Assembly: GCA_002297505.1 (NCBI GenBank)
Contig: DBLQ01000098.1
Location: 86,351 to 150,350, forward strand
Length of the DNA: 64,000 nucleotides
Direction: 5' to 3'
Source of the DNA: Flavobacteriales bacterium UBA720
GTDB taxonomy: Bacteria > Bacteroidota > Bacteroidia > Flavobacteriales > Weeksellaceae
Numbering within the stretch: the stretch's first letter is position 1; each line of letters opens with the position of its first letter. The translations under genes and the position numbers were made by a program. Shown here piece by piece: positions 53,052 to 63,600 of this stretch. Under the pieces are notes generated by a model. It did no database searches, had not been told where the DNA came from, and saw nothing but the letters and a program-made list of their open reading frames with translations.

Positions 53052-53410
53052 CTTTTCTGCGGAAGATTTCAATCTGGTATTGTCTGGGTTTATTAGTTTG
53101 GGCCAGTATCGTCATTCTGAGAAAATTTGGAGTCTACATTCCTGTTATCAATGACCATTTGACAGATTTGTACGCTGTTCCTCTGTACTGCTACACCATC
53201 GAGTTCCTTATGACAAAGGTTTTTAATTACAAATTCAAGTTAGACTTAATATTTATCCTGACTTCAACCTTATATCTTACACTAATTTTTGAGATTTTCG
53301 GACCATTATTTTCGGATAAATTTGTTGGTGATTTCATAGATGTTATTTGCTATTTGGTAGGAGGTTTGGCATTCTTCTACTACAGAAAGTATCATGCTTT
53401 TTCTTTATAA
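53048..53410 (+). CDS. Small multi-pass membrane protein (120 aa)
   Basis: Three to four hydrophobic helices (IWYCLGLLVWASIVIL; LYAVPLYCYTIEFLM; LIFILTSTLYLTLIFEIFG; VICYLVGGLAFFYY) with the pattern DxYAVPLY and SDKFVGDFIDVICY. Similar small proteins in Chryseobacterium are often annotated as magnesium citrate secondary transporters, but the evidence for this is thin. It is coupled to the 47-aa gene upstream. Confidence 0.65.
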   Translation: MTFLRKISIWYCLGLLVWASIVILRKFGVYIPVINDHLTDLYAVPLYCYTIEFLMTKVFNYKFKLDLIFILTSTLYLTLIFEIFGPLFSDKFVGDFIDVICYLVGGLAFFYYRKYHAFSL

Positions 53411-54015
53411 GATCTGAAAAATTTTATTGCTGAAAAGAATTACTATGCATTAAAGAAGTAATGGAAGTACAAATACAATCCAATAGATTTTAAATTCATT
53501 GTTGTAGAAAAATACCTTTCTGTCGAAAATGAATTTGCTCTGGAGGAAAGAGTACTTTTAAATTCGTATTTCTTTTAAAAAAAATGGACAAAAAAAAATG
53601 AAGATAGTTTTGGTTTTAATAGATAAGACGTAAAGCTTGAGCACTTCCTTTGACCTATCATCCGTTTACGATCTTAATTTTTAAAGAAATTATAGTAAAG
53701 TTTCAGCAGGAGTGTTGTAAATTTTTTATAGATATTTCTAGTTTTAATTATAGCTTAGGAAATAAAGAGAGAATTTTTTTTCTTTAATTCATTATTTTAG
53801 CTGATGTTGCCATTGGAATTTCAAAGTTCATACTATTTTTTTTAATTTCATTTACGAATATATTTCTCCAAATGACAATCCTGTTGTCCATAACGATCCA
53901 AGATAGCGCACTGCATTAAAATTTACACCCAAGTAAAACTCAAAACTTGATAAATTAGATATAGATTAAATTGGAGCCATTAGGGCTTTATGAACATAAC
54001 GGGACTTTGTTTAAG
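53411..54015. other. Intergenic, no clear gene
   Basis: Six hundred bases of AT-rich DNA with many stops in all frames. I see no promoter, hairpin or repeat worth naming, apart from the terminal region of the convergent DUF421 gene. It may contain decayed coding DNA. Confidence 0.4.
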
Positions 54016-54525
54016 TCAATATGAGTTAATTTCGGAGTCATCCTTCTTTACAAAACTTATTTCACCAGACCGTTCGATCGAAATATTACTGATGTTTCTA
54101 AGATTGTCCGTATGGGCATTTTTTCTCAACTCCTGCATAACGTCATCCCTATGTAGCAAGGCTCTATCCAGATTTTCTTGTATAAAACGGCCATCTTCAA
54201 AGATTATAATTCTTTTGCCCTCCAAAAGCCTGTTGAGGTAATTGCTTTTCATCTTATACCAACTTAGGAAGCGATGCAACAAAACAATCGCAGTGCATGT
54301 AGTCATAACTCCTAGAAATGGGGAGGCCCCGACTACAGCACGGCTCAGGATCGCACCAAGAAGGATCACAATAATATTGTCGACGGGAGAGCCCATACCA
54401 AATGATCGCCTTCCCGAAATTCTGATCAGGACAATGGCGAGTAAGAAGACAATAATACCACGAATAGTCATCTGAACAACTGTCAAGGATGGCCCGTATC
54501 CCCATAACTCTACAATATTTTCCAT
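54016..54525 (-). CDS. DUF421 (YetF-like) membrane protein
   Basis: Two to three N-terminal helices are followed by the conserved RISGRRSFGMGSPVDNIIVILLGAILS-type segment (split as RISGRRSFG and DNIIVILLG), and then a cytoplasmic domain with LLEGKRIIIFEDGRFIQENL. The YetF family is of unknown function with a role in spore or envelope physiology in Bacillus. The ATG at 54525 (MENIVELWG) is used because the longer frame starts in intergenic DNA. Confidence 0.85.
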   Translation of the reverse strand: MENIVELWGYGPSLTVVQMTIRGIIVFLLAIVLIRISGRRSFGMGSPVDNIIVILLGAILSRAVVGASPFLGVMTTCTAIVLLHRFLSWYKMKSNYLNRLLEGKRIIIFEDGRFIQENLDRALLHRDDVMQELRKNAHTDNLRNISNISIERSGEISFVKKDDSEINSY

Positions 54526-54666
54526 ATGCTTATTTATAACAAAAATAAAATTTTTTAGATATTTATAGTGGCTTTCGTAAAAAATCAAGCAATACAGGAA
54601 ATAGTCAAGAAGTGTTTGTGACCTCAATCATAAAGATGTGATGTATAAATTAGCTAACTTTCAAAT

Positions 54667-55272
54667 ATGGTTGAGACAGCGAAAAGAACAATAATGTTGG
54701 AAATTCCCCGACAGCAGTTTGGTGGATGCCATGATACGGAGACTAAACAGATCTTTGATTCTGAAAAAGAATCGGAAATTGCTTTTTCAAGGATTAAAGA
54801 AAGATTATTTTCAATTAACAGGTGGAAAGAATTCTCTGGATTTATGTCTGCGGAATTTGTCCACATGGACTCATTGGGAAATCGTGTTGACAGAACACCT
54901 TTACAGGGAGATCTGGTCAGAATACAACTGCCTCTGGTATCTAATTTTGATTGGGTAGAGATTACAAGGCTTAGTATAAACGATTTTGGGAACACATCAG
55001 TTATTATGAGCTGCAGACCCTGTGAAGATCCCAACACTATCAATTCTCATATCGCGCACTTTTACTGTAAAAATGCTACATCAAATTTCATTCTTGAGAA
55101 ACATGGAAATGAGATATGTGTAGGAGTGTTTGGAAGAAATGAGGCTATCAATTATGATGCTCCGTTTTGGAGCAAAATAAGAAATTTCCTGATTGCCATA
55201 GGAGGATTGGCAGGAATAGCAAAGCTGCAATGGTATTTTCTTGTTAAGGGGCTTACAGATGTTCATCCATAG
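54667..55272 (+). CDS. Hypothetical protein (201 aa)
   Basis: Unrecognised. It has no signal peptide and a mixed alpha/beta composition, with GDLVRIQLPLVSNFDWVEI and VIMSCRPCEDPNT as the most distinctive parts and a hydrophobic GGLAGIAKLQWYFL near the C-terminus. It is transcribed away from DUF421 and sits 53 bp before another small unknown gene. Confidence 0.6.
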   Translation: MVETAKRTIMLEIPRQQFGGCHDTETKQIFDSEKESEIAFSRIKERLFSINRWKEFSGFMSAEFVHMDSLGNRVDRTPLQGDLVRIQLPLVSNFDWVEITRLSINDFGNTSVIMSCRPCEDPNTINSHIAHFYCKNATSNFILEKHGNEICVGVFGRNEAINYDAPFWSKIRNFLIAIGGLAGIAKLQWYFLVKGLTDVHP

Positions 55273-55325
55273 TTAGCTCTTTAATTCACTCATTATGCTT
55301 AATAATTAATAAAAAAATTAGTAAT

Positions 55326-55688
55326 ATGAATATTTCAGATGAAAGGAAAAAGGAGGGTTTTTTACTTTTAGAAAAATTTGAAAAGGAGGGTTTTATATTC
55401 GACACAGTGTTGTGGATGGAGAATAACGATATGCCCAAGCTGGTCTTTGGTGTTAAAAGTTTGACATTGCCATTATTAGAATCTTACGAAAAACTTCTGG
55501 AAATCATTTTTCAGCAGGACAACTACGGTTTCGAGAAGGATAATGTGTTGTTTGTCAGCAGCGATCATCATGCTGTCATCCAAATTTTGAGCGAGAGAAT
55601 ATCTACAAACGGTGTAGGACCAATTGCTTTACATGGAACTACTTTTAATAATATCGTAATACCGGATGCGTTCATCTATAAAATGTAA
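55326..55688 (+). CDS. Hypothetical protein (120 aa)
   Basis: Unrecognised small soluble protein. An N-terminal helix (ERKKEGFLLLEKFEKEG) is followed by beta strands (FDTVLWMEN, KLVFGVKSLTLP) and a segment FVSSDHHAVIQILSE. It may be co-transcribed with the 201-aa gene. No known motif is seen. Confidence 0.55.
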   Translation: MNISDERKKEGFLLLEKFEKEGFIFDTVLWMENNDMPKLVFGVKSLTLPLLESYEKLLEIIFQQDNYGFEKDNVLFVSSDHHAVIQILSERISTNGVGPIALHGTTFNNIVIPDAFIYKM

Positions 55689-56238
55689 GGATATATTCGA
55701 TTGAGAGGAGGCATATCTTCTGGAAATTTTTTTGATTACCAAAAAATGATTTTCTGTTAAAACAAGTAGTTAATTTGGCTTAACTTGGCATAATCCGGTT
55801 TTCTGAAATAGTTGCCGGAATATTTTCCAGCACATCATAAAGACGAAGCCGGTTACCCGACGAGATAAGTCAATATGATTTTAAATTAGCACTGATATGA
55901 ATGCTTGTCGTAGGAGGGATCACAATATTTTAGATTGTACAGTTTAAGAATCGAAATCACATAAATTGATTATGATCTGTATCATAAATTCCTATCGTAC
56001 AAATTATTAAATTTACTGATATCACATAATTAATGATAAATGGGTATTAGAAAATTCACTAATTTGTTGAGTGAAGTTTTTATTTTAGCTATTCCATCCA
56101 TATTAAATTTGAGAGTAAAAACACAACAGATATTTATAGTATATATTAGATAGACATTCAATAGCTTGCATTTGACCTTAAAATTATAATTTCGCATATT
56201 GACAAATCAAAATCAAAGTACACCAAATAATATTTGAT
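55689..56238. other. Intergenic, one palindromic site
   Basis: 550 bp of AT-rich DNA without a gene. The only structured feature is the FNR/CRP-type palindrome at 55970-55987, which is listed separately. A weak AATATTTG box lies next to the SDR start. Confidence 0.4.
55970..55987. promoter_or_regulatory. Crp/Fnr-type palindrome TTATGATCTGTATCATAA
   Basis: A perfect 7-bp inverted repeat with a 4-bp spacer. The core TGAT-CTGT-ATCA differs by one base from the core of the site at 12909-12924, and both resemble Crp/Fnr boxes. It lies 250 bp upstream of the SDR gene. The regulated gene is uncertain. Confidence 0.45.
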
Positions 56239-57243
56239 ATGGAAAATAAAATCACAAGAAGAGATGCTATCGGTAAAATAGCTGCAACAGTTGCCGTAGC
56301 GGCTGTTGCTCCAGGCGCTTTGGCACAGTCGCAAAACAGCCAAACAAGAATGTCGAGCACAGGTATTCTTACTGACCCCCGCCACAAATATCCTAAGCCA
56401 CCTTTTAAAATGCAGTCACAACCCTTTCCTGGATTAGCAAGCAGAATGACACCGGTGCCTGATCACGGAGAAAAGAGCTATGTAGGATCAGGAAGATTGG
56501 CGGGAAGAAAGGCATTGATCACAGGCGGTGATTCCGGTATTGGTCGGGCAGCAGCCATTGCCTATGCAAGGGAAGGAGCTGATGTGGCAATCAACTATCT
56601 GCCTGCAGAAGAGGAAGATGCAAGACAAGTGTTGGAAATTATCCGCAAGGAGGGGCGTAAAGCTATTGCCATTCCCGGCGATATTCGTAGCGAAGCCTTC
56701 TGTAAACAATTGGTCAGTCAGGCTGTACAGCAGCTGGGAGGGTTGGATATTCTGGTTAATAATGCAGGACACCAGAAAGCCAACAAATCTTTGCTCGATC
56801 TCAGCTCCGAAGACTTTGACTGGACTATGAAAACAAATATCTACGCGCCTTTTTGGATCACAAAGGCTGCTCTGCCTCATATGAAGCCCGGCTCCTCCAT
56901 CATTGGACTATCATCTGTCCAGGCTTACGATCCATCCGCTGACCTTTATGATTATGCTCAAACCAAGGCTGCAACCACCAATTATGTGAAATCTCTTGCC
57001 AAACAGCTGGGGCCGAAAGGCATCAGGGTCAATGGAGTCGCTCCCGGACCAGTGTGGACACCACTGCAGGTAAGCGGTGGTCAGACGCAGGAAAATCTGG
57101 AAAAATTTGGAGGCGATACACCTCTCGGAAGACCAGGTCAACCTGCTGAACTAGCTTCCATATTTGTTCAGTTAGCTGCTGACGATGCCAGTTTCGCAAC
57201 AGGACAGATCTACGGTGCAGCCGGTGGAAACGGACAACCGTAA
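56239..57243 (+). CDS. Tat-exported SDR oxidoreductase (YghA-like)
   Basis: A twin-arginine signal TRRDAIGKIAATVAVAAV with an AQ cleavage site indicates export in folded form. The SDR domain carries GGDSGIGRA (NAD(P) binding), NNAGHQ, SSVQAYDPSADLYDYAQTK with Tyr and Lys of the YxxxK motif, and AADDASFATGQIYGAAGG at the end. It resembles glucose/ribitol or YghA-type dehydrogenases, with the substrate undetermined. A terminator at 57343 follows. Confidence 0.92.
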   Translation: MENKITRRDAIGKIAATVAVAAVAPGALAQSQNSQTRMSSTGILTDPRHKYPKPPFKMQSQPFPGLASRMTPVPDHGEKSYVGSGRLAGRKALITGGDSGIGRAAAIAYAREGADVAINYLPAEEEDARQVLEIIRKEGRKAIAIPGDIRSEAFCKQLVSQAVQQLGGLDILVNNAGHQKANKSLLDLSSEDFDWTMKTNIYAPFWITKAALPHMKPGSSIIGLSSVQAYDPSADLYDYAQTKAATTNYVKSLAKQLGPKGIRVNGVAPGPVWTPLQVSGGQTQENLEKFGGDTPLGRPGQPAELASIFVQLAADDASFATGQIYGAAGGNGQP

Positions 57244-57342
57244 TCTGTTAAAGAATGAACTAAGGGATAGAATCTTATCAATTGATAACTTTATTCAACG
57301 AATTCTTTAAAGAATGTTCTCTGGTAGAAAATTGATAAAAAC

Positions 57343-57375
57343 AAGTCCGTCTTAGCATACTTACAAGACGGACTT
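57343..57375 (+). terminator. Terminator after the SDR gene
   Basis: Eleven-bp perfect stem AAGTCCGTCTT / AAGACGGACTT with an 11-nt loop, 100 bases after the stop. The T-tract is weak, so efficiency may be modest. Confidence 0.65.
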
Positions 57376-57415
57376 ATTATGAAGATTTAATGAATGATTA
57401 ACAATTTACATGATT

Positions 57416-57856
57416 TTAATGGAGTCTGTCAAGAATTCTGTTCATCTGATCGATTTCTCTTTGCTGCGATCTGATAATACTGTCAGCTAGTCGTCTTACT
57501 TCAGGATCTTTGATATCTGCATGTCTGCTGGTCATTATTGCTGAAGAGTGATGAGGAATCATGGCTTTTAGATATTGTTTGTCATCAATGGGTACTTGCA
57601 TCCTTAACCCTAAAAAGGCCAGTATAAAGATCAGTGCTGAAACTGAGATTATAATCCTGTTATATCGGTGATTCGGATACATCTTTCCCATCATAACGAT
57701 CATTAGGATAGCCATGGGGCTTACCATCATTACAGCCATATAAATCCTGGTGAGACTGGTGTAGTAATCATCAAAAGCATTCATGTTAAAAAACATCAGC
57801 AGATACATGATCATGAATGAAAACATTAGTGTTAATAGTAATTTTTTGTAGCTCAT
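57416..57856 (-). CDS. DUF305-domain membrane protein
   Basis: Three N-terminal helices (about residues 5-90) lead to the DUF305 segment MIPHHSSAIMTSRHADI and PEVRRLADSIIRSQQ. The HxxH and Met/His-rich character suggests metal (often copper) handling, as in other DUF305 proteins. Length 146 is complete. It is the last gene of its strand before a long gap. Confidence 0.87.
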   Translation of the reverse strand: MSYKKLLLTLMFSFMIMYLLMFFNMNAFDDYYTSLTRIYMAVMMVSPMAILMIVMMGKMYPNHRYNRIIISVSALIFILAFLGLRMQVPIDDKQYLKAMIPHHSSAIMTSRHADIKDPEVRRLADSIIRSQQREIDQMNRILDRLH

Positions 57857-58251
57857 AATTCTGGATTTTAATTTTGATTAAAAACAGCAAATAGCAGGCC
57901 TCACTATCAGATTCTATATTTCATTCCTGCTACACAATGAAATTAGCATATAATTTTTCTATCTAATACTTGAACATAGTAGTTTTGGACAAAACAAAAT
58001 TATTCAGGAACAAGTAAAAACTTGAGAGTTTTATTATTCACCCCATAGATGAGATGAACTATCCATAAAGTATTTGATCTTTTTTATCACGTTATAAACG
58101 TCTAAATGGGTTACTGTTTTTTTTAAGGCTCTACATTAGTATAGAACTTCAATTTTTTGCCAATTCGACATTAAGAAAATATTTAAAGTGAAGTTGTAAG
58201 CATTGAAGAAGTAAACGTGTAAATTAGCTAAAAAAAAATTTCGATAAAAAT

Positions 58252-58416
58252 ATGAAGCGAATTTCTCCGTCTTTGGAAGGCGGAGAAGTGGTGAACCTTT
58301 GTGATGTGGAAGTGAAAAATCTGAAAAGTTTTTCTGCAGTTGGTGATAATATTGGCGCAAAAGCATTCAACGATACTGATATGAAACATATTGAAACCCA
58401 CATCAAAAATAATTGA
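58252..58416 (+). CDS. Small ORF of 54 codons, possibly a gene fragment
   Basis: Starts with MKRISPSLEGGEVVNL and ends with IETHIKNN. Composition is protein-like and the frame follows an A-run, but no homolog comes to mind and there is no promoter box. It could equally be the C-terminal remnant of a lost gene. Confidence 0.3.
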   Translation: MKRISPSLEGGEVVNLCDVEVKNLKSFSAVGDNIGAKAFNDTDMKHIETHIKNN

Positions 58417-58789
58417 TTCACGTTGCTAATTTACTTTTAAAGTTTCAATTCTAAGACCTACGGTGAGTTGAGATACGAGCTTAATGGATTTATTGGATTT
58501 GAAAGTAAGAGTAGAAATTCTTCTAGGTGGTCTCATTGACTTTCCTATCTTTTTGACAGGAACTGACCAAGACCACAAGTAAAAATTTTAGAGACGGATA
58601 GATAATTATTGATACTCTATACAACAAAAAATCTAGTACGGTAATTCTATAAGAAAAACGAGCCAAGAGAAAAACGCAAAGTCAGCAACGAAATGACAAA
58701 ATAATTCAAGTGAGAAGATAAATCTGCGGCGAAAATATGTCAAGAGATTAAAAAAAAACAATAGAAGACTGGCTTGCATTCTACAGGAC

Positions 58790-58821
58790 AAAATCCCCGT
58801 ACAATTAAATACAGGGATTTT
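58790..58821 (+). terminator. Orphan terminator-like hairpin
   Basis: Stem AAAATCCCCGTA / TACAGGGATTTT with one mismatch, followed by T's. No intact gene precedes it, so it probably marks a lost gene. Confidence 0.5.
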
Positions 58822-59090
58822 TAGGATAAATAAATGATTAAATGTGAACTATATGATGCTACTTTACTCAATTTTCAGGCCAAATCGCTGATGTTAACTA
58901 ATTGCTATGATCATTCAATTTACTCAAAATACAGTGTAATGATTTTACAATCCTTTCTCAAATGTTATCTGCACCAAGAAATTGGGTCGAAAATGCCAGG
59001 ATGAAAAGATGATGACTAATATAAGTTTAAAGATATCTGTATTTGGGAGTATCAGACTGAACAAATGATCTTCTTTTAAAAATTTGTGTG

Positions 59091-59098
59091 TATTTTTG
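59091..59098 (+). promoter_or_regulatory. Bacteroidota -7 promoter box (TATTTTTG)
   Basis: An exact TAnnTTTG, 45 bases before the ATG of the response-regulator/kinase gene. There is no clear -33 element. Confidence 0.4.
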
Positions 59099-59143
59099 TT
59101 CGCTTAATCTAATTTTCAAACTTAAACAAATCAAGAATATTCC

Positions 59144-60613
59144 ATGATCTTAATTGTTGATGATAATCAAAACAATGTGTATTCACTCAAGAAATTGCTG
59201 GACTCTAAAGGTTTCCCTACAGATACTGCAAATAATGGTGAGGATGCATTGGGAAAAGCATTAAATAATGACTACTCATTAATTATCCTGGATGTCCAGA
59301 TGCCGGGAATGGATGGGTTTGAAGTAGCGGAAACGTTAGCAGGATACAGCAAGACAAAGGAAATTCCAATACTATTTTTATCAGCAGTTAATACCGATAA
59401 AAGATTTATTACCAAAGGTTACAAGTCAGGAGGTATCGATTATGTGACTAAACCAATTGATACGGAAGTCCTGATGTTGAAAATTAAAACGTTCTACCGC
59501 CTTCAGGAAAATAACCTTGCGATGAAGAAGACCCAGCAAAGTCTGGAATTGGAGGTAGAGGGGAGAAAAGAAGCACAGCTGTTAATGAAATCGGAAATCG
59601 ACCATTTTCAACTTATGCTGGAAGCATTGCCACAGATCGCATTTACTTTGGATGAGAACGGTTTGATCAATTTCGTCAATCACAAATGGTTTGATTATTC
59701 TGATTCCGATCTTAGATTTCCTGAGACCCATGCGGACGACCTAAATATTGAGGAGGAATTTCAACGATGTAGAAGAAAGGGAGAAGCGTTGGAACTGGAA
59801 GTTCGAATAAAACATAGGATTTCGGACGAGTACAGATACCATTTATTGAGGATGTCGCCGGTGTCTCAAAACAATACTGTGAAAAACTGGGTGGGAACCT
59901 TCACCGATATCGATGACCAGAAAAGGGTGGAACGGGAGAAAGATGAATTTCTCAGTATTGCCAGCCATGAACTTAAAACGCCCCTGACAAGTATCAAAGC
60001 TTATCTGCAGCTTGCTTTTCGTAAACTGGGACAAAATCCTGAAAATAATGGGAAGGAATTTGTCGGAAAAGCCTTGGATCAGGTAGAAAAGCTCAATAGT
60101 TTGGTTACTGACCTGCTGGATATTTCCAAGATCGAAAATGGAAAACTTAAGATTAATAAAAAACAGGCAGATTTGGAAGAAGTAGTCTCCAATACGATTG
60201 ACACCATCATTCAGACGGCAGGTAATCCCAATGTCAGGATTGACCGAAACTTTACAAACATCAATCAACACGTTTCTTTTGATCCCGTACGTATAGAACA
60301 AGTACTGATCAATTTCCTGACGAACGCCATCAAATATTCTCCTGAAAATAATCATGTTATTGTCAGCACGGCGATAAAGAAAAACGAAGTAAGAGTCAGC
60401 GTCACTGATTTCGGTATTGGCATTCCGGAATTCAAGCTAGCTTCGGTCTTTCAGAAGTTTTATCGCGTGGAAGAATCGTCTGTACAGTTTCAGGGGATGG
60501 GGATCGGTCTTTATATCTGTTCTGAAATTATCAATCAACATCGTGGAACCATCGGTGTTTCAAGTCAATTAGGAGAGGGATCGACATTCTATTTTACATT
60601 ACCATTAAATTAG
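59144..60613 (+). CDS. Receiver-PAS-histidine kinase (response-regulator-first hybrid)
   Basis: An N-terminal receiver (residues 1-120; Asp50 in LIILDVQMPG, Lys in YVTKPID) is followed by a coiled coil and a PAS-like domain (about 150-260; LMLEALPQIAFTLDENG), then HisKA with His275 (FLSIASHELKTPLTS) and HATPase_c (NFLTNAIKYS, DFGIGIPE, GMGIGLYICSE). There is no membrane helix. Having the receiver first means it is itself controlled by phosphorylation. The next kinase gene starts four bases downstream, so the two likely work in one signalling complex. Confidence 0.93.
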   Translation: MILIVDDNQNNVYSLKKLLDSKGFPTDTANNGEDALGKALNNDYSLIILDVQMPGMDGFEVAETLAGYSKTKEIPILFLSAVNTDKRFITKGYKSGGIDYVTKPIDTEVLMLKIKTFYRLQENNLAMKKTQQSLELEVEGRKEAQLLMKSEIDHFQLMLEALPQIAFTLDENGLINFVNHKWFDYSDSDLRFPETHADDLNIEEEFQRCRRKGEALELEVRIKHRISDEYRYHLLRMSPVSQNNTVKNWVGTFTDIDDQKRVEREKDEFLSIASHELKTPLTSIKAYLQLAFRKLGQNPENNGKEFVGKALDQVEKLNSLVTDLLDISKIENGKLKINKKQADLEEVVSNTIDTIIQTAGNPNVRIDRNFTNINQHVSFDPVRIEQVLINFLTNAIKYSPENNHVIVSTAIKKNEVRVSVTDFGIGIPEFKLASVFQKFYRVEESSVQFQGMGIGLYICSEIINQHRGTIGVSSQLGEGSTFYFTLPLN

Positions 60614-60617
60614 CTTT

Positions 60618-63600
60618 ATGCCAAAGAAAATTAAAAGAAATCTTCAATGGGGAGTTGGGGTCTCATTGCTTATACTGATTGCAAGCTCAGCAGCATCGTA
60701 TCTGAGCATTCAAAAGCAAATGGCTTATAGGGAGAGTGTGGTGAAGAGCAGAAAGTCGATGATTGCGGTAAAAGATGTACTTATAGCACTTATCGATGCA
60801 GAGACGGGAAGTAGAGCGTATCAGCTTACGGGAAAAGAGATTTTCCTGGAACCATACGATCGAGGTATTTTAGAATATCAAAAAGCATTGGAGCAGGCCG
60901 CGTCATTGGGAATTAGCGATGAAAAGCAGCTGGAAAGACTTGGAGCATTACAAGAGAATGCTGATACAAATATTAAGACGATCAAGTTTTTTGTTGAAAA
61001 CAAGCGCAGGGGCATTTCGATGACCCAAGCTGAAATGCTGATGGGTAAAAATTCCATGGACAGCAGCCGGAAGATCGTTAAAGATTTTGTGCAATATGAG
61101 GAAAAACGCCTTACTATAAAAAACAAGGATCTCGACACTACATCCCATACTACTGTCTTGTTTATTGTCTTCTCCTCCCTTGCAGGAATAATTGTAACCC
61201 TATTTTTCTACATTAAACTTCGCAATGATCTGGTTCGGAGAGACCAACTGGAAAAAGAATTACGGGCTAAAGATCTTGAGATCACGAGACGTGTCAATGT
61301 TATTCAGCAGGTGGCAGGGCGGGTTTCTAATGGAGATTACAGCCAAAAAATTGCAGATGAATATGAGGGAGACCTTGGAGATCTTGTTGATTCTTTAAAC
61401 CATATGACAGACTCACTTAGGATCGCTTTCGACAAGATCAATAAAAGTGACTGGATGCAAACGGGTCTTGTCAGATTAAACGAAAGATTGGTGGGTAACA
61501 AATCTGTAAAAGAGATCAGCTCAGATTCGCTGCATCAGCTCATCGAGTATGCTGACTGCATCAACGGTGCGATCTATCTGATGGATGACGGAAAATTAAG
61601 ATTGAGCAGCTATTCAGGCCTCGAGAAAAATATGAAGCAGACTTTTGATCCGGGGGAGGGAATGGTCGGGCAGGTTTATCTCCAGAAGCAGGCCCAGGCT
61701 TATAACCATCTTGCTCAAGAAGATTTTGTTGCTACCTTTGCGAGCAGTGCTATTAAGGTTCGTGCTATTTTATTAGTCCCGATCATATGGGACAGGCTCA
61801 CCTTTGGCGTTATTGAGGTCAGTTCGAATGAAGACTTTAATCAGGATAAGATCGATTATTTTGTTGAGAGTGCAAGAAATATCGCCATAGCTCTGCGCGC
61901 GGCAAGAGGACGAGCAAAGGAGCAGCGTCTCCTGGAAGAGACTCAGGCACAATCTGAGGAACTTCAGGTTCAGCACTCTGAGCTAGAGAACCTCAACACA
62001 GAACTCGAGGCTCAGACCCAAAAGCTTCAAGCGTCGGAGGAAGAATTAAGGGTACAGCAGGAAGAATTGATGCAGACTAATACAGAATTGGAGGAGCGCT
62101 CAAAAATGCTGGAAGAGAAAAATCAGTTGATCGCCGAGCGCAATATTGAAATCCAAAGAAAAGCAGAGGAGTTAGCTTTAAGTACACAGTACAAATCAGA
62201 ATTTTTGGCTAATATGTCTCACGAGTTGCGCACACCGTTAAATTCAATACTGCTGTTGTCACGTCTGATGGGGGAAAATCCGGAAGAGAACCTCACTGAA
62301 GATCAGCTCGAATCGGCAAAGGTAATTCAGAGTGCAGGAAGCAGTTTATTGACTTTAATTGACGAGATTTTAGATCTGGCTAAAATTGAATCCGGAAAAA
62401 TGTCTTTGGAATATGAGGAAGTGGAGATCAGCGAGGTAGTAAAAGATCTGAAAAATTTAATGAATCCCTTGGTTAACAATAAAGGGATCAAATTCCATGT
62501 CAAGATTGAAGACAATCTTGAAAAAAGCTTACAGACAGACCGTTTACGTCTAGACCAGGTCCTAAGGAATCTTTTGTCCAACGCTTTGAAATTCACAAAG
62601 GAAGGTAGTATTACCTTAACCGTTAAAAAAGATCCTGAAAGTAACGATTTTATCAGCTTCTCCGTAAAAGATACAGGTATCGGCATTCCTGAAGACAAGC
62701 AGAAAATCATATTTGAGGCATTCCAGCAGGCAGACGGATCCACGCAACGCAAGTTCGGCGGGACCGGTTTGGGCCTGTCGATCAGCCGTGAAATTGCCAA
62801 ATTGCTGGGCGGTCGTTTGGATCTTACGAGCCAGGTCAATGCAGGCAGTGAGTTTAGCCTGACCATTCCTATCAGCGAAAGTGTCCGGGAGAATCAGACC
62901 GTTTTGCTCATGAATACTGACCAGGATCTGATCGATGTCATTATAGAAGATGCTGAGGAGATCAAAAACATCATTGACTATGAGGAAGGTAATGTGACCT
63001 CGGCTTTCAGCCATTTGGAAATTCCTGAAGACGTTGAAGATGACAGAAGCCGTATTTCGAAAGACGACAAGGTCATTCTTATTGTTGAAGACGATACCAA
63101 TTTTGCCAAGGCATTGTTAAAATTCGCCAGAATGCAGAATTACAAAGGCGTAGTGGTCGTAAGAGGCGACCAGGCTCTGTCTGCCGCAATAGAGTACCAT
63201 CCAAATGCTATTTTATTGGATGTCCAACTTCCCGTGAAGGATGGATGGCAAGTGATGGATGAATTAAAATCCAATTCTACCACCAAGCCGATTCCCGTGC
63301 ATATGATGTCGTCACTGCATGTTAAAAAAGAGAGTTTGATGAAAGGTGCTATTGATTTCATCAACAAACCGGTGGCTATGGAACAGATGACCGATATTTT
63401 CAGAAAGATAGAAGAGGCTTTAAGCAGATCCCCCCAGAAGGTCCTCATTGTTGAAGAAAATGCGAAGCATGCCCGAGCGCTGTCGTATTTCCTTAGCGAT
63501 TTTGATATTTCTTTATCGGTCGAAGATACAGTCAAAGACAGTGTTAGAGCCTTTAATGAAGATGGGGTAGACTGTGTAATTTTTGACATGGGAGAAAACA

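Larger units (their letters stand above)
57857..59143. other. Long gap with gene fragments
   Basis: 1.29 kb without an intact long gene. It holds a 54-codon frame at 58252, a terminator-like hairpin at 58790, and short protein-like fragments in between (about 58480-58590). The stretch fits decay of one or two genes. Confidence 0.4.
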
